Program-made: the position numbers and the translations under genes
Shown here: piece by piece, positions 28,200 to 36,726 of the stretch
Layout: each line of letters opens with the position of its first letter
How positions within the stretch are numbered: position 1 is the first letter of the stretch
Source: Oleiagrimonas sp. C23AA
Lineage (GTDB): Bacteria > Pseudomonadota > Gammaproteobacteria > Xanthomonadales > Rhodanobacteraceae
DNA length: 64,000 nucleotides
Direction of reading: 5' to 3'
Assembly (NCBI RefSeq): GCF_011759385.1
Contig: NZ_JAARLY010000001.1
Coordinates: forward strand, 643,826 to 707,825
The notes under the pieces: model-generated
What the model was told of the DNA's origin: nothing
The model's database searches: none
What the model saw: only the letters and a program-made list of their open reading frames with translations

Positions 28200-29101
28200 A
28201 GCCTCACGGCGCCAGCACCGTGTACCTGCACGCGGCCGGGGTGCCGCTGATCGATGCCCTGCATGCCAGGTTTCCGCAGATTGACCGCGCCACCTGGCGC
28301 CAGCGCTTCCAGCGCCAGCGTGTGCTCGATGAACAGGGCCGCGCGCTGGAGGCCGATGCGCTTAGCCACGCCGGCCAGTGCGTGCACTATTTTCGCGAAG
28401 TGGCCGATGAACCGCGTATCGATGCCGCAGAGCATGTCGTGCACGCTGATGCCGATCTGGTGGTGGCCGACAAACCGCCACTGTTGCCGGTGATGCCGGC
28501 GGGGCGGTTTGTCAGCGAAACCCTGCTGGCGCGGCTCAGGTCATGCCTGGGCAATCCCGATCTGGTGCCGCTGCATCGCATCGATCGCGACACCTCTGGC
28601 TTGGTGCTGTTTTCCGCACGCAAGGCCAGTCGTGCCGCGTATGTGCAGCTGTTTACCTCGCGCCGTATCGAGAAGATCTATCAAGCGCAGGTGCATCTTG
28701 CAAAAGCGGCCGAACTGCCGACCGAGCGCGCCTCCCGCATCGTGCGCGGCGAGCCGTTCTTTCGCATGTGCGAGGTCGAAGGCCGCGCCAATGCGCACAC
28801 GCGCATCGAGGTGATCGCGCGTCATGGCGATCTGGCCACGGTGCGTCTGCAACCGGTCACCGGGCGCAAACACCAGCTGCGCGTGCATATGGCGGCGCTG
28901 GAAGCGCCGATCCTCAACGATCGCCTGTATCCGCAGCTGGGCGAGGTCGACAGCGATGATGCCGATCGCCCCCTGGCACTACTGGCGCACAGCCTTGCCT
29001 TCATCGACCCACTGACCGGCAAGCGGCGCGTGTTCCATAGCCAGCGTATGCTGGCGCCCCTTGCATCGGCGCCGGATGGGCCGGATATGCATGGGCAGTG
29101 A
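28196..29101 (+). CDS. RluA-family pseudouridine synthase
   Basis: 301 residues with no S4 domain at high confidence. The catalytic core contains VVADKPPLLPVMPAGRFV, LHRIDRDTSGLVLFS with the catalytic Asp, and GRKHQLRVHMAALEAPIL. The middle and length resemble the RluA-type enzymes that modify 23S rRNA or tRNA; the exact target base is not readable. It overlaps rsuA by 4 bp (ATGA) and the SelO gene by 4 bp (GTGA). It is the third gene of the chain. Confidence 0.88.
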   Translation: MKPHGASTVYLHAAGVPLIDALHARFPQIDRATWRQRFQRQRVLDEQGRALEADALSHAGQCVHYFREVADEPRIDAAEHVVHADADLVVADKPPLLPVMPAGRFVSETLLARLRSCLGNPDLVPLHRIDRDTSGLVLFSARKASRAAYVQLFTSRRIEKIYQAQVHLAKAAELPTERASRIVRGEPFFRMCEVEGRANAHTRIEVIARHGDLATVRLQPVTGRKHQLRVHMAALEAPILNDRLYPQLGEVDSDDADRPLALLAHSLAFIDPLTGKRRVFHSQRMLAPLASAPDGPDMHGQ

Positions 29102-30681
29102 CGCCATTGATGAATCCCATGCCCGCGCTGAACTTTGACAACCTTTTTGTCCGCGAACTACCCGCCGACGCCTCGCGCGAGCCAGGCCCGCGGGCGGTGG
29201 AGGGCGCCTTCTTCACGCCGCTCGATCCGACGCCGGTGGCGCAGGCGAATATGCTCGCGTGGTGGCCGGAAGTGGCCTCGGCATTGGGTCTGGACGACGC
29301 TGACATGCAACACCCGGACATGGCCCGCGTGCTGGGCGGCAGTGCCGTCCTCGATGGCATGCAGCCGTACGCCAGCGTGTATGGCGGGCATCAGTTCGGG
29401 CACTGGGCCGGCCAGCTCGGCGACGGACGCGCGATCCACCTGGGTGAGGTGATCGGGCGTGACGGCGAGCGCTGGGACATGCAGCTCAAGGGTGCGGGGC
29501 CGACGCCATACTCGCGGGGCGCCGATGGCCGCGCCGTACTGCGCTCGTCATTGCGTGAATTTGTCTGCAGCGAAGCGATGCACTATCTGGGTGTGCCGAC
29601 GACCCGTGCGCTGAGCCTGGTCGACACCGGCGAGCATGTGGTGCGCGACATGTTCTATGACGGCCACCCGAAAGCCGAACCCGGTGCCGTGGTGTGCCGC
29701 GTGGCGCCTTCGTTCGTGCGTTTCGGGCACTTCGAGCTGCCGGCTTCGCGCGGTGACATCGATCTGCTCAGCCGGCTGGTCGATGTAGTGATCGGGCGCG
29801 ACTTTCCGCATATCGGCGTTAGCCAGCCGCACGCCCGCGGTGACTGGTTTGCCGAGATCTGCCAGCGCACGGCGCGCATGGTGGCGCACTGGATGCGGGT
29901 CGGTTTCGTGCACGGGGTGATGAACACCGACAACATGTCCGTGCTCGGCCTGACCATCGATTACGGGCCGTACGGCTTCATCGATGAATACGATCCGGAC
30001 TTCACGCCCAACACCACCGATGCGCCGTCTGGCCGCTACCGCTTTTCGCATCAGCCACGGGTGGCCTACTGGAACCTGACCCGTCTGGCGGGCGCACTGG
30101 CGCCACTGTTTGGCGATGACGTGGAACCGCTGCATGCCGGCCTCGCCTTGTACGAGCGCGAACTGGCCGCGTGCGAGCGCGCCTTCACCGCCGCCAAGCT
30201 GGGCCTGACCCAGGCCGACGAAGACGACATGGCACGTATGCAGCAGTTCAAGGCGCTGCTGGCCCGTGGCCGCATGGACATGACGCTGGCGTTTCGTGCA
30301 CTGGCTTCACTGAATCCGGAAGCGCCGGATATCACGATATTTGGCAATGCGTTCTATGACATGGCGGCCCGCGATGCGGTCGGTACTGATCTGCAGCAGT
30401 GGTTGACCGCTTACGCTGAACGAGTCCTTGCGCAGGATCTTCCGGCTTCCGAAAGGCGCCAACGCATGGATCACGCCAATCCCTGGATGCTGCCGCGCAA
30501 TTACCTGACCCAGCAAGCAATCGAGGCAGCGGAGCTGGGCGACTTGCAGGAGCTGCAAACCTTGATGCAGGCGGTGCGCCAGCCTTATCGGGAGCAGCCT
30601 GATCAAGCCCGGTTTGCCGCACCACGCCCGGCCTGGGCCACGCATCGCGCCGGCTGCTCGATGCTGTCGTGCAGTTCGTGA
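29098..30681 (+). CDS. selO: SelO/YdiU protein adenylyltransferase (AMPylase), Cys form
   Basis: 527 residues, a little longer than E. coli YdiU (about 480). The pseudokinase-fold signatures of SelO are all present: YGGHQFGHWAGQLGDGRA, LKGAGPTPYSRGADGRAVLRSS, and NTDNMSVLGLTIDYGPYGF with the metal Asp/Asn. The protein ends CSMLSCSS, where eukaryotic SelO has selenocysteine in the xxUSS tail; here it is Cys. SelO transfers AMP to Ser/Thr/Tyr of proteins in redox stress. The start is a GTG overlapping the rluA-family stop; an ATG at 29110 is an alternative. It is the last gene of the rsmC operon. Confidence 0.92.
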   Translation: MTPLMNPMPALNFDNLFVRELPADASREPGPRAVEGAFFTPLDPTPVAQANMLAWWPEVASALGLDDADMQHPDMARVLGGSAVLDGMQPYASVYGGHQFGHWAGQLGDGRAIHLGEVIGRDGERWDMQLKGAGPTPYSRGADGRAVLRSSLREFVCSEAMHYLGVPTTRALSLVDTGEHVVRDMFYDGHPKAEPGAVVCRVAPSFVRFGHFELPASRGDIDLLSRLVDVVIGRDFPHIGVSQPHARGDWFAEICQRTARMVAHWMRVGFVHGVMNTDNMSVLGLTIDYGPYGFIDEYDPDFTPNTTDAPSGRYRFSHQPRVAYWNLTRLAGALAPLFGDDVEPLHAGLALYERELAACERAFTAAKLGLTQADEDDMARMQQFKALLARGRMDMTLAFRALASLNPEAPDITIFGNAFYDMAARDAVGTDLQQWLTAYAERVLAQDLPASERRQRMDHANPWMLPRNYLTQQAIEAAELGDLQELQTLMQAVRQPYREQPDQARFAAPRPAWATHRAGCSMLSCSS

Positions 30682-30818
30682 TGCAAGTCCATGGCGGTTA
30701 ACCTTTTTTTACCTTGCATTCACGCATGCTGGGTGTCGCGCCTGTAAAGGGTTCGCCGCCCGCTGCTTTGACGTGCAGACCGGGGGATGACATCGGGGCG
30801 CACACGACGAGGTGGATC

Positions 30819-31061
30819 ATGGCCGAACCAGCATTCGTATTGTTCGTTCCTTATGCCGATGGTGGCAGCGCGTGGGTAGTGCGTCGCGCACGCACGGTGG
30901 TTCAGCAGCATCGCAGCCAGCGTGAAGCGGTGTCGGCCGCGCGTGAAATGGCTACTGACATGATGGGGCGCATGGGCACGCACAATGTGCGGGTGGAAGT
31001 ACAGGACGCCGCAGGTGGCTGGCGGGTGCTGCCGCTGCAGGAAGAAATGGGCAACTCCTGA
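30819..31061 (+). CDS. small DUF2188-like protein
   Basis: 80 residues, acidic to neutral, no signal peptide. The pattern of two short strands with SAWVVRRARTVV, then a helix QREAVSAAREMATD and a final strand VEVQDAAGGWRVLPL, resembles DUF2188 proteins, which are small stress-linked proteins of unknown role. The start is the ATG after a GAGGTGG ribosome site; the annotated longer frame is not supported. It is convergent with the OsmC gene, with a hairpin between them. Confidence 0.6.
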   Translation: MAEPAFVLFVPYADGGSAWVVRRARTVVQQHRSQREAVSAAREMATDMMGRMGTHNVRVEVQDAAGGWRVLPLQEEMGNS

Positions 31062-31096
31062 GTCTGCCCTAGGCATTTAGTGGAGCTGGCAAAAGA

Positions 31097-31128
31097 TAAG
31101 GCCGCCACGCATGGTGGTGACGGCCTTA
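31097..31128. terminator. terminator between DUF2188-like gene and osmC-type gene
   Basis: taaggccg (31097-31104) pairs with cggcctta (31121-31128), with a further ccac / gtgg pairing inside. On the minus strand it is followed by a TCTTTT run, so it should end the OsmC transcript. Confidence 0.7.
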
Positions 31129-31165
31129 CCAGGTGCTTACGGGTTGCCTGCGATCAGTGCCTCCA

Positions 31166-31591
31166 TCAGTTGGCCAGCTGCGCCTCCATGGTGATCTTGG
31201 CGTTCAGCAGCTTGGACACCGGACAACCTTCCTTGGCCTTGTTGGCAATCTTCTTGAACGTTTCGGCATCGGCGCCGGGTACCTTGGCCTGCACGGTCAG
31301 GTGTACGGCGCTGATCTCGAAACCGTCGTCGACCTTGTCCAGCGTGACATCGGCCTTGGTATGGATCTGCTCGGGGGTAAGATTTTCCTCGCCAAGCATC
31401 AGGGACAGGGCCATGGAGAAGCAGCCGGCATGGGCCGCGCCGATCAACTCTTCGGGATTGGTGCCCGGTCCGTCCTCGAAGCGGGACTTGAACCCGTAAG
31501 GGGCCTCCTTCAACACGCCGGTTTCGGTGGAAATGACACCCGAGCCCTGCTTGATGTCACCTTTCCAGACGGCAGATGCGGACTTGTTCAT
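31166..31591 (-). CDS. osmC: OsmC-family peroxiredoxin
   Basis: 141 residues. AGGAGG stands at ideal spacing before the ATG (MNKSASAVW). The sequence carries both conserved redox cysteines of OsmC: the first in AAHAGCFSMALSLML (about residue 56) and the second in KAKEGCPVSKLLNA (about 123). It reduces organic hydroperoxides in the cytoplasm. It is divergent from a small gene at 31850; the 258-bp divergent region probably holds both promoters, but I could not place them. Confidence 0.92.
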   Translation of the reverse strand: MNKSASAVWKGDIKQGSGVISTETGVLKEAPYGFKSRFEDGPGTNPEELIGAAHAGCFSMALSLMLGEENLTPEQIHTKADVTLDKVDDGFEISAVHLTVQAKVPGADAETFKKIANKAKEGCPVSKLLNAKITMEAQLAN

Positions 31592-31849
31592 GGAAACCTC
31601 CTGCAACGGTGGGGAAGGGCGAACGCGCCTGTCGACGCATCCGTTACCTGTTCGAGTCTAAGGCCCTGGGCGTTGCAACCAAGTATTACCCAGGAAGCCG
31701 GTTCAGGTGCCGGCCAGTCTGTGACGGAAATTGAGCGAGCTGTTCACAAGCGCTTCGCAGATGGCCTGTCTACCATGCAGTTGTCCGGTCAGTACGCTGC
31801 AACGCGGCGCTGATAGAAAGGGCAGGCAAACGCAACAAGGAGTATCACC

Positions 31850-32047
31850 ATGACCGTGCTGATCTGGGACCCGTCCCTGCTGGAAACCGCCGATGAGGCC
31901 CCGCTGCCGGGGATGACGGCCGATCAGGCGGCGCGTTTCAAAGCGCCGCGACCGACCCAGTTGATGCGCCCCGAGCATGCTTCGCCCGAGCGTCTTGCCG
32001 AACGCGCCGGTTCGGTAGCGCTTGCCGCGCAGGCGCAGACGGCCTGA
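31850..32047 (+). CDS. small protein of unknown function
   Basis: 65 residues with AAGGAG before the ATG. It has no membrane segment. The pattern MTVLIWDPSLLETADEAPLPGMTADQAARFK followed by a basic/Pro stretch looks like a small soluble protein; I do not recognise the family. It lies between the OsmC and FNT genes, 65 bp upstream of the latter. The good ribosome site and in-character codon use support it. Confidence 0.55.
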   Translation: MTVLIWDPSLLETADEAPLPGMTADQAARFKAPRPTQLMRPEHASPERLAERAGSVALAAQAQTA

Positions 32048-32112
32048 CCATTCATGAGCGCTCGAGGCTGCCGTTTCTCAAGGTGCATCCTGTGCCTTAA
32101 CTATGGCTGCCC

Positions 32113-33033
32113 ATGAGCGGCCCCGGGCGCAGCGCGGACGAGGATGACGCGCGCCACGAGCACCAGGATGCATCCGCCGGTTCCGATGACAACCTGCCTC
32201 CCTCCCCAGAGGAAGAAGCCGAGGACGGTTTCGAGCTTTCCGAAGACGAGCAGGGCGAGGTCGCGGCCAAATTGCCACCGCGACCCACGGTGCTGCACGA
32301 AACCATTCGGGTACAAGGCGAGACCGAGCTGCGGCGGCACGCCTCGGCGCTGATCTGGTCGTCACTGGCGGCCGGCCTCTCCATGGGCTTCTCGATGATG
32401 GCGCGCGGTTTGCTGCACTCGCTGTTGCCGCCTTCACCATTGCGCTACCTTATCGAGAACCTGGGCTACACGGTGGGCTTTGTCATCGTGATTCTGGCCC
32501 GCCAACAGCTATTTACCGAAAACACCATGAGCGCGGTGCTGCCGATGATGACGCACCCGGGGTGGCGCCAATTGGCGCGCCTCCTGCGTTTGTGGTCAGT
32601 CGTGCTGATGGGTAACCTGGTCGGCGTGGCTCTGTTCGCCTATGGTCTTGGGCATCTGGACTTGTTCGATGCCAGCACACGGCGCGCCATGGGCGTGCTC
32701 GGCACCGAGGTGATGCACAACGATGCCTTGCAGATGTTCACCAAGGGTATTGTCGCCGGATGGCTGATCGCGACCATGGTGTGGCTTATTCCGGCCGCCG
32801 GCGATTCGAAACTGGCCATCATCGTGGGCACCACCTATTTGATCGGGCTCGGCGGATTCACGCACATCATCGCCGGCTCGACGGAGGTTTTGTATCTGGT
32901 GTTCCAGGGACAGCTGGGGCTGGGGCATTATTTGGCATTCGCCTTACCGACGCTGGCCGGGAACATTGTCGGCGGCAGCTTCATCTTCGCGCTGATCAGC
33001 CACGCCCAGGTGCGCAGCGACCAGGGCGGTTAG
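32113..33033 (+). CDS. formate/nitrite transporter (FNT) family channel, YfdC-like
   Basis: 306 residues. An acidic N-terminal extension of about 65 residues (EEEAEDGFELSEDEQGE) precedes six hydrophobic segments. The FNT repeats are recognisable: ASALIWSSLAAGLSMGFSMMARG near the first helix, TENTMSAVLPMM at the first half-helix loop, and GGFTHIIAGSTEVLYLVF at the second. The acidic extension and LFTENTMSAV fit the YfdC-like branch rather than FocA/NirC. The conducted anion is not readable. The start codon has only a weak ribosome site. Confidence 0.82.
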   Translation: MSGPGRSADEDDARHEHQDASAGSDDNLPPSPEEEAEDGFELSEDEQGEVAAKLPPRPTVLHETIRVQGETELRRHASALIWSSLAAGLSMGFSMMARGLLHSLLPPSPLRYLIENLGYTVGFVIVILARQQLFTENTMSAVLPMMTHPGWRQLARLLRLWSVVLMGNLVGVALFAYGLGHLDLFDASTRRAMGVLGTEVMHNDALQMFTKGIVAGWLIATMVWLIPAAGDSKLAIIVGTTYLIGLGGFTHIIAGSTEVLYLVFQGQLGLGHYLAFALPTLAGNIVGGSFIFALISHAQVRSDQGG

Positions 33034-33068
33034 ACCGGATACACACTTTTCGCCGGGGGCGCTACCCC

Positions 33069-33455
33069 ATGACAGAGAATACGGCACGCGACATGGCGCT
33101 TCTGCAGGGGCGCTGGCGACAGACCGCTCTGGAGGCCGACGGACAGATCGATCCTGTCGACGATATTGGCGAGCCCGGTGCCATCACCGAGCTGAGCGGC
33201 GACAGGTTTTGCGTGACCGCTCGCGATGGACGCGTGCTGCTGAAAGGGCGTTTCGAGCTCGATGCCGATCATGACCCGCCGCATATTGATTGGATCGATG
33301 CCATCGGCGTTGATGTCGGCAAGCGGTTGCGCGCCATCTACTTACTGGGTGCGCAGCGCTTTGAGTTCATCGCCGCCGATGCGGACCTGCCACGACCGCA
33401 AGTGTTCCGTACGCGCCAGGGACAAACGCTGCGTCGCTTTGAGCGAGTCGAGTGA
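33069..33455 (+). CDS. TIGR03067-like (lipocalin-type) domain protein
   Basis: 128 residues, cytoplasmic by appearance. The LLQGRWRQTALEADGQ opening, then ITELSGDRFCVTARDGRVLLKGRFELD, HIDWIDA and a late GAQRFEFIAAD, matches the TIGR03067 profile as I remember it, where LQGxW begins a lipocalin-like barrel. That family is best known from planctomycetes. Function is unknown. It follows the FNT gene by 35 bp on the same strand, so cotranscription is probable. It ends in a strong terminator. Confidence 0.62.
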   Translation: MTENTARDMALLQGRWRQTALEADGQIDPVDDIGEPGAITELSGDRFCVTARDGRVLLKGRFELDADHDPPHIDWIDAIGVDVGKRLRAIYLLGAQRFEFIAADADLPRPQVFRTRQGQTLRRFERVE

Positions 33456-33491
33456 TCCGGGAAATGGGCTGATCCAAATCATGTGACGCCG

Positions 33492-33523
33492 AAAAAAAAA
33501 GCCGGGTCGAGCCCGGCCTTTTT
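33492..33523. terminator. intrinsic terminator (bidirectional)
   Basis: An A-run, gccggg / cccggc stem (33501-33506 with 33512-33517, 5-nt loop) and T-run form a standard terminator between two convergent genes. Confidence 0.85.
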
Positions 33524-33541
33524 CTATCGCTGATATGACAA

Positions 33542-34657
33542 TCAGGCGGCGCGGATCTGCCCCTGCATGCCTGGCCAGTCGCTGTAGCCGACCGAGTCGC
33601 CGCCGTACCAGTACTCCTTGGGCGCGTCGGCCAGCGGCGCTCCGGTGCGCAGACGTTCGACCAGGTCCGGGTTGGCGATGAACGCACGGCCAAAGGCGAT
33701 CAAATCCGCCTGGTGCGCATCCAGCGTCTTCTCGGCCAGTTCGCGCGTGTAGCGATTGTTGGCCATCACCTTACCCTTGAACCGCTTGGTCAGCGCGTGC
33801 AGGTCGACGCCATCTGGGCAGTCACGGCTGAGCTGGGTCACTCCCTCGATAATGTGGAGATAGGCCAGACCACGTTCGGACAGCGCGTCAATGTACTGGC
33901 CGTAGGTGGCCATCACGTCGCTGTCCAGCGGGCTGCCGCCGGGCTGATCGGTGGTGGGCGAAATGCGGATGCCAACGCGGTCGGCCCCCCACACGTCGAT
34001 CACGGCATCGACCACGGCCAGCGGGAAACGCAGGCGATTCTCGATGCTGCCGCCGTAGATATCGTCGCGCTGGTTGGTCGAGTCACGGATGAACTGTTCC
34101 AGCAGGTAGTTGTTGGCTGAATGCACTTCGACGCCATCGAAGCCGGCGGCCTTGGCCTGTTGCGCAGCGTGGCGGTAGTCCTCCACCAGGCCCGGAATCT
34201 CATCGGTGTCCAGCGCGCGGGGCGTGACGTGATCCTGCATGCCCTTGGCGGTGAAAGCCTGGCCTTCCGGCTTGAGGGCCGAAGGCGCTACCGGCAACTT
34301 GCCGCCTTCCTGCACATCGGGGTGTGATATACGGCCGGTATGCCACAGCTGCAGGAAGATGCGCCCTTCGTGACGATGCACGGCATCGGTCACGCGCTTC
34401 CAAGAGGCCACTTGCGCGTCGCTCCAGATGCCCGGTGTAAAGGCGTACCCCACCGCCTGCGGCGAGATATTGGTGGCCTCGCTGATGATCAGCCCGGCGT
34501 CGGCGCGCTGGGCGTAGTAGTCGGCCGCGTAGATGGGAGGCACGCCCTGCGCATCGGAGCGGCTGCGGGTCAACGGCGCCATCACGATGCGGTTGCGCAG
34601 CGTCAGGTCACCCAGGGTCACTGGCTCGAACAGGTGGCTATGACCGGAATCACTCAT
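33542..34657 (-). CDS. nemA: old yellow enzyme family NADH:flavin oxidoreductase (NemA-like)
   Basis: 371 residues; an FMN-containing TIM barrel. It starts FEPVTLGDLTLRNRIVMAPLTRSR, the OYE signature. QLWHTGRIS and the substrate-binding His/Asn pair in HSANNYLLEQF are present, followed by DIYGGSIENR. Members reduce activated alkenes, nitro compounds and N-ethylmaleimide. AAAGGA lies before the ATG. It is divergent from the CsbD gene; the shared 246-bp region probably carries both promoters. The symbol is assigned by family only. Confidence 0.9.
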   Translation of the reverse strand: MSDSGHSHLFEPVTLGDLTLRNRIVMAPLTRSRSDAQGVPPIYAADYYAQRADAGLIISEATNISPQAVGYAFTPGIWSDAQVASWKRVTDAVHRHEGRIFLQLWHTGRISHPDVQEGGKLPVAPSALKPEGQAFTAKGMQDHVTPRALDTDEIPGLVEDYRHAAQQAKAAGFDGVEVHSANNYLLEQFIRDSTNQRDDIYGGSIENRLRFPLAVVDAVIDVWGADRVGIRISPTTDQPGGSPLDSDVMATYGQYIDALSERGLAYLHIIEGVTQLSRDCPDGVDLHALTKRFKGKVMANNRYTRELAEKTLDAHQADLIAFGRAFIANPDLVERLRTGAPLADAPKEYWYGGDSVGYSDWPGMQGQIRAA

Positions 34658-34903
34658 GTCGGGTCCTTTCAATGGAAAGTGGCTTTTCACTAGGTACCCC
34701 CGCACCCGCTGTCAGAGATGGGGTGGCGTGCGGGCAATGCAAGTCGTCAACGGGCGCCTCACGAAGCCGCCGTTGCGCTGAATGGCCGTCGATAAATAGG
34801 GCGATGATTTGCGCATTTGGCGACTGCGATTCAGGTGACGGGTGCTGTACTCGACGTGCCGTCACCGACACGGCTTGTCTCACCGCAAGCAGGAGTGAAA
34901 ACC

Positions 34904-35101
34904 ATGAATGAAGATCGCATCAGCGGCCAGTGGAAACAGATCACCGGCAAGATCAAGTCCAATTGGGGCAAGCTCACGGATGACGACCTGACGCGCGCCG
35001 AAGGCGACATCGAATACCTGACCGGTAAGGTGCAGGAGCGCTACGGCGTGGCACGCGACGAGGCCCGTCGTCAGGTCAAGGAGTTTGAGCGCAACCTGTA
35101 A
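34904..35101 (+). CDS. CsbD-family general stress protein
   Basis: 65 residues, the usual CsbD size: MNEDRISGQWKQITGKIKSNWGKLTDDDL followed by EGDIEYLTGKVQERYG. A clear GCAGGAG ribosome site stands before the ATG. CsbD-like proteins are small, highly charged and usually induced by general stress or stationary phase; their molecular function is unknown. It is followed by a strong terminator. Confidence 0.92.
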   Translation: MNEDRISGQWKQITGKIKSNWGKLTDDDLTRAEGDIEYLTGKVQERYGVARDEARRQVKEFERNL

Positions 35102-35152
35102 GGAGCTGCCTTCAATCCGAACCGGGTGCGCCTTTCCTGGTGGCGCACCGGT

Positions 35153-35192
35153 AATGCCGCTCCGGTGCCGTGATCCGGAGCGGCATTTTTTT
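35153..35192 (+). terminator. intrinsic terminator after csbD gene
   Basis: aatgccgctccgg (35153-35165) pairs with ccggagcggcatt (35175-35187), 13 perfect base pairs, followed by a T-run to 35192. Confidence 0.88.
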
Positions 35193-35259
35193 GTGCGCGC
35201 AACGTGAACGTTTGCCTGAGGTTAGGTCTGAGCGTGTCGCGGCCGGCCATAATGGAGGC

Positions 35260-36213
35260 ATGGCTCGATCACACACCAAACGACCGCAGGCGGCACCGTC
35301 ATCCAAACAGTTGGTGGTCTATGCGGCGCTGGCCGGTAATGCGGCCATCGCCATCACTAAATTCATTGCCGCCGGCTTCAGCGGCTCCTCGGCGATGCTT
35401 TCGGAGGGCGTGCACTCGCTGATCGACACCGGCAATGAAGGGCTCCTCCTTTACGGCATGCATCGCTCCAAGCGCCCGGCCGACGGTGCGCATCCGCTGG
35501 GCTATGGGCGCGAAATGTATTTCTGGAGCTTTCTGGTCGCGGTGATGATCTTCGCACTGGGCGCGCTGGTGTCGATCTATCAGGGGGTCCAGCACCTTAT
35601 CCATCCCGACCAGCTATCCGACCCGTATTGGACCTACGGCGTGCTGGCCGCCTCGTTCGTCTTCGAGGGCACGTCCTGGTGCCTGGCATTGCGCGAGATG
35701 GGCAAGATCAAGGGGCGCGAAGGCTACGTCACCGCCGCCCAGCGCAGCAAGGACCCCAGTACCTTCAGCGTGCTGTTCGAAGACAGTGCCGCCTTGCTGG
35801 GGCTGATTGTGGCGGCGATCGGCTTCACCGGTGGCTATTATTTTCAGCTGCGCTGGGCCGATGGTGCGGCCTCGATTGCGATTGGACTGGTGCTGGCTTG
35901 CACCGCGCTGTTCCTGGGGCGCGAGACCAAGGCACTGCTCATAGGTGAACCTGCGCATCCGCATGTCAGTGACTCGGTCCGCACGCTGGCCGAGTCCGAT
36001 GACGCGGTGCAATGTGTGCACGATGTCATGACTATGCAGCTGGCGCCCAACCAGGTGGCAGTGGCACTGGGCGCCGAGTTCGCCGACCAACTGACCGTGC
36101 CCCAGGTCGAATCACACGTCGTGGCCATCGAAAAACGTTTGAAGCACCGTCACCCGGAAATCGTCGCGCTGTTCGTCAAGCCACAGGAGCGCGCCCAGCT
36201 TCCCGGCGACTGA
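35260..36213 (+). CDS. cation diffusion facilitator (CDF) family transporter
   Basis: 317 residues with about six membrane helices. Metal-site motifs of CDF proteins are present: LSEGVHSLIDTGNEG in helix 2 and LFEDSAALLGLIVAA in helix 5. The HPLGYGREMYFWSF stretch and the C-terminal cytoplasmic domain (SDDAVQCVHDVMTMQLAPNQV) resemble the CDF subgroup with weak metal specificity (COG0053-like). It exports divalent cations such as Zn, Fe or Mn from the cytoplasm; the metal is not assignable. GGAGG lies just before the ATG. Confidence 0.88.
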   Translation: MARSHTKRPQAAPSSKQLVVYAALAGNAAIAITKFIAAGFSGSSAMLSEGVHSLIDTGNEGLLLYGMHRSKRPADGAHPLGYGREMYFWSFLVAVMIFALGALVSIYQGVQHLIHPDQLSDPYWTYGVLAASFVFEGTSWCLALREMGKIKGREGYVTAAQRSKDPSTFSVLFEDSAALLGLIVAAIGFTGGYYFQLRWADGAASIAIGLVLACTALFLGRETKALLIGEPAHPHVSDSVRTLAESDDAVQCVHDVMTMQLAPNQVAVALGAEFADQLTVPQVESHVVAIEKRLKHRHPEIVALFVKPQERAQLPGD

Positions 36214-36240
36214 AGGCCGGGAAGCGCATCGGGCGGGTGT

Positions 36241-36726
36241 TCAGAGCGAGCCACCCTCCGGCGGCCCGGCCTCCGGGAAGTCACAGCTCTTTCCATGCAG
36301 CGCATTTTTCAGCGAGCGTGCCAGCGACGCGCAACGCTCGGGCAACAGCTTGCGTTCCTTCGGGTCCATCGATTGCTCCAGCAACGTGTGCCGCATGGCC
36401 TGGTAGTGGGCTTCGATGGTGTCAGGACGATAAATGCCGGCAGCCCGGTGGCAGGCTTTGTAGGTGGACAAATAGACATCGCAAACCGGAATGCCCGTGT
36501 ATTCGGGTAGGTTCCTGTCGCTCTCGCCAGCAGTCTTTACCCGTGGTGCATGCTTGGCCGCCTCGGGTTCCTGGTGCGGGGCCGGCGTTGATGGCGTCGA
36601 CTCGGGAGTGGCGATCACCTTGGTTTCCTTGGCGGTGTCCGGACGGGGGGAGTGACCTGCACAGGCGGTCAGTGTCAGCGGTACGCTCAGCCAAGCAAGG
36701 CGGCGCAGGATTCGGGGCAGGGGCAT
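36241..36726 (-). CDS. lipoprotein of unknown function
   Basis: 161 residues. The signal peptide ends in the lipobox LTACAG with a lipidated Cys near residue 22. A Pro/Thr/Glu-rich linker (residues 25-75) follows, then a compact domain with CDVYLSTYKACHR and a final CDFPEAG, so a disulfide is likely. I do not recognise a family for the mature part. It is convergent with the CDF gene, 27 bp away. Upstream is a long gap without genes. Confidence 0.7.
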   Translation of the reverse strand: MPLPRILRRLAWLSVPLTLTACAGHSPRPDTAKETKVIATPESTPSTPAPHQEPEAAKHAPRVKTAGESDRNLPEYTGIPVCDVYLSTYKACHRAAGIYRPDTIEAHYQAMRHTLLEQSMDPKERKLLPERCASLARSLKNALHGKSCDFPEAGPPEGGSL

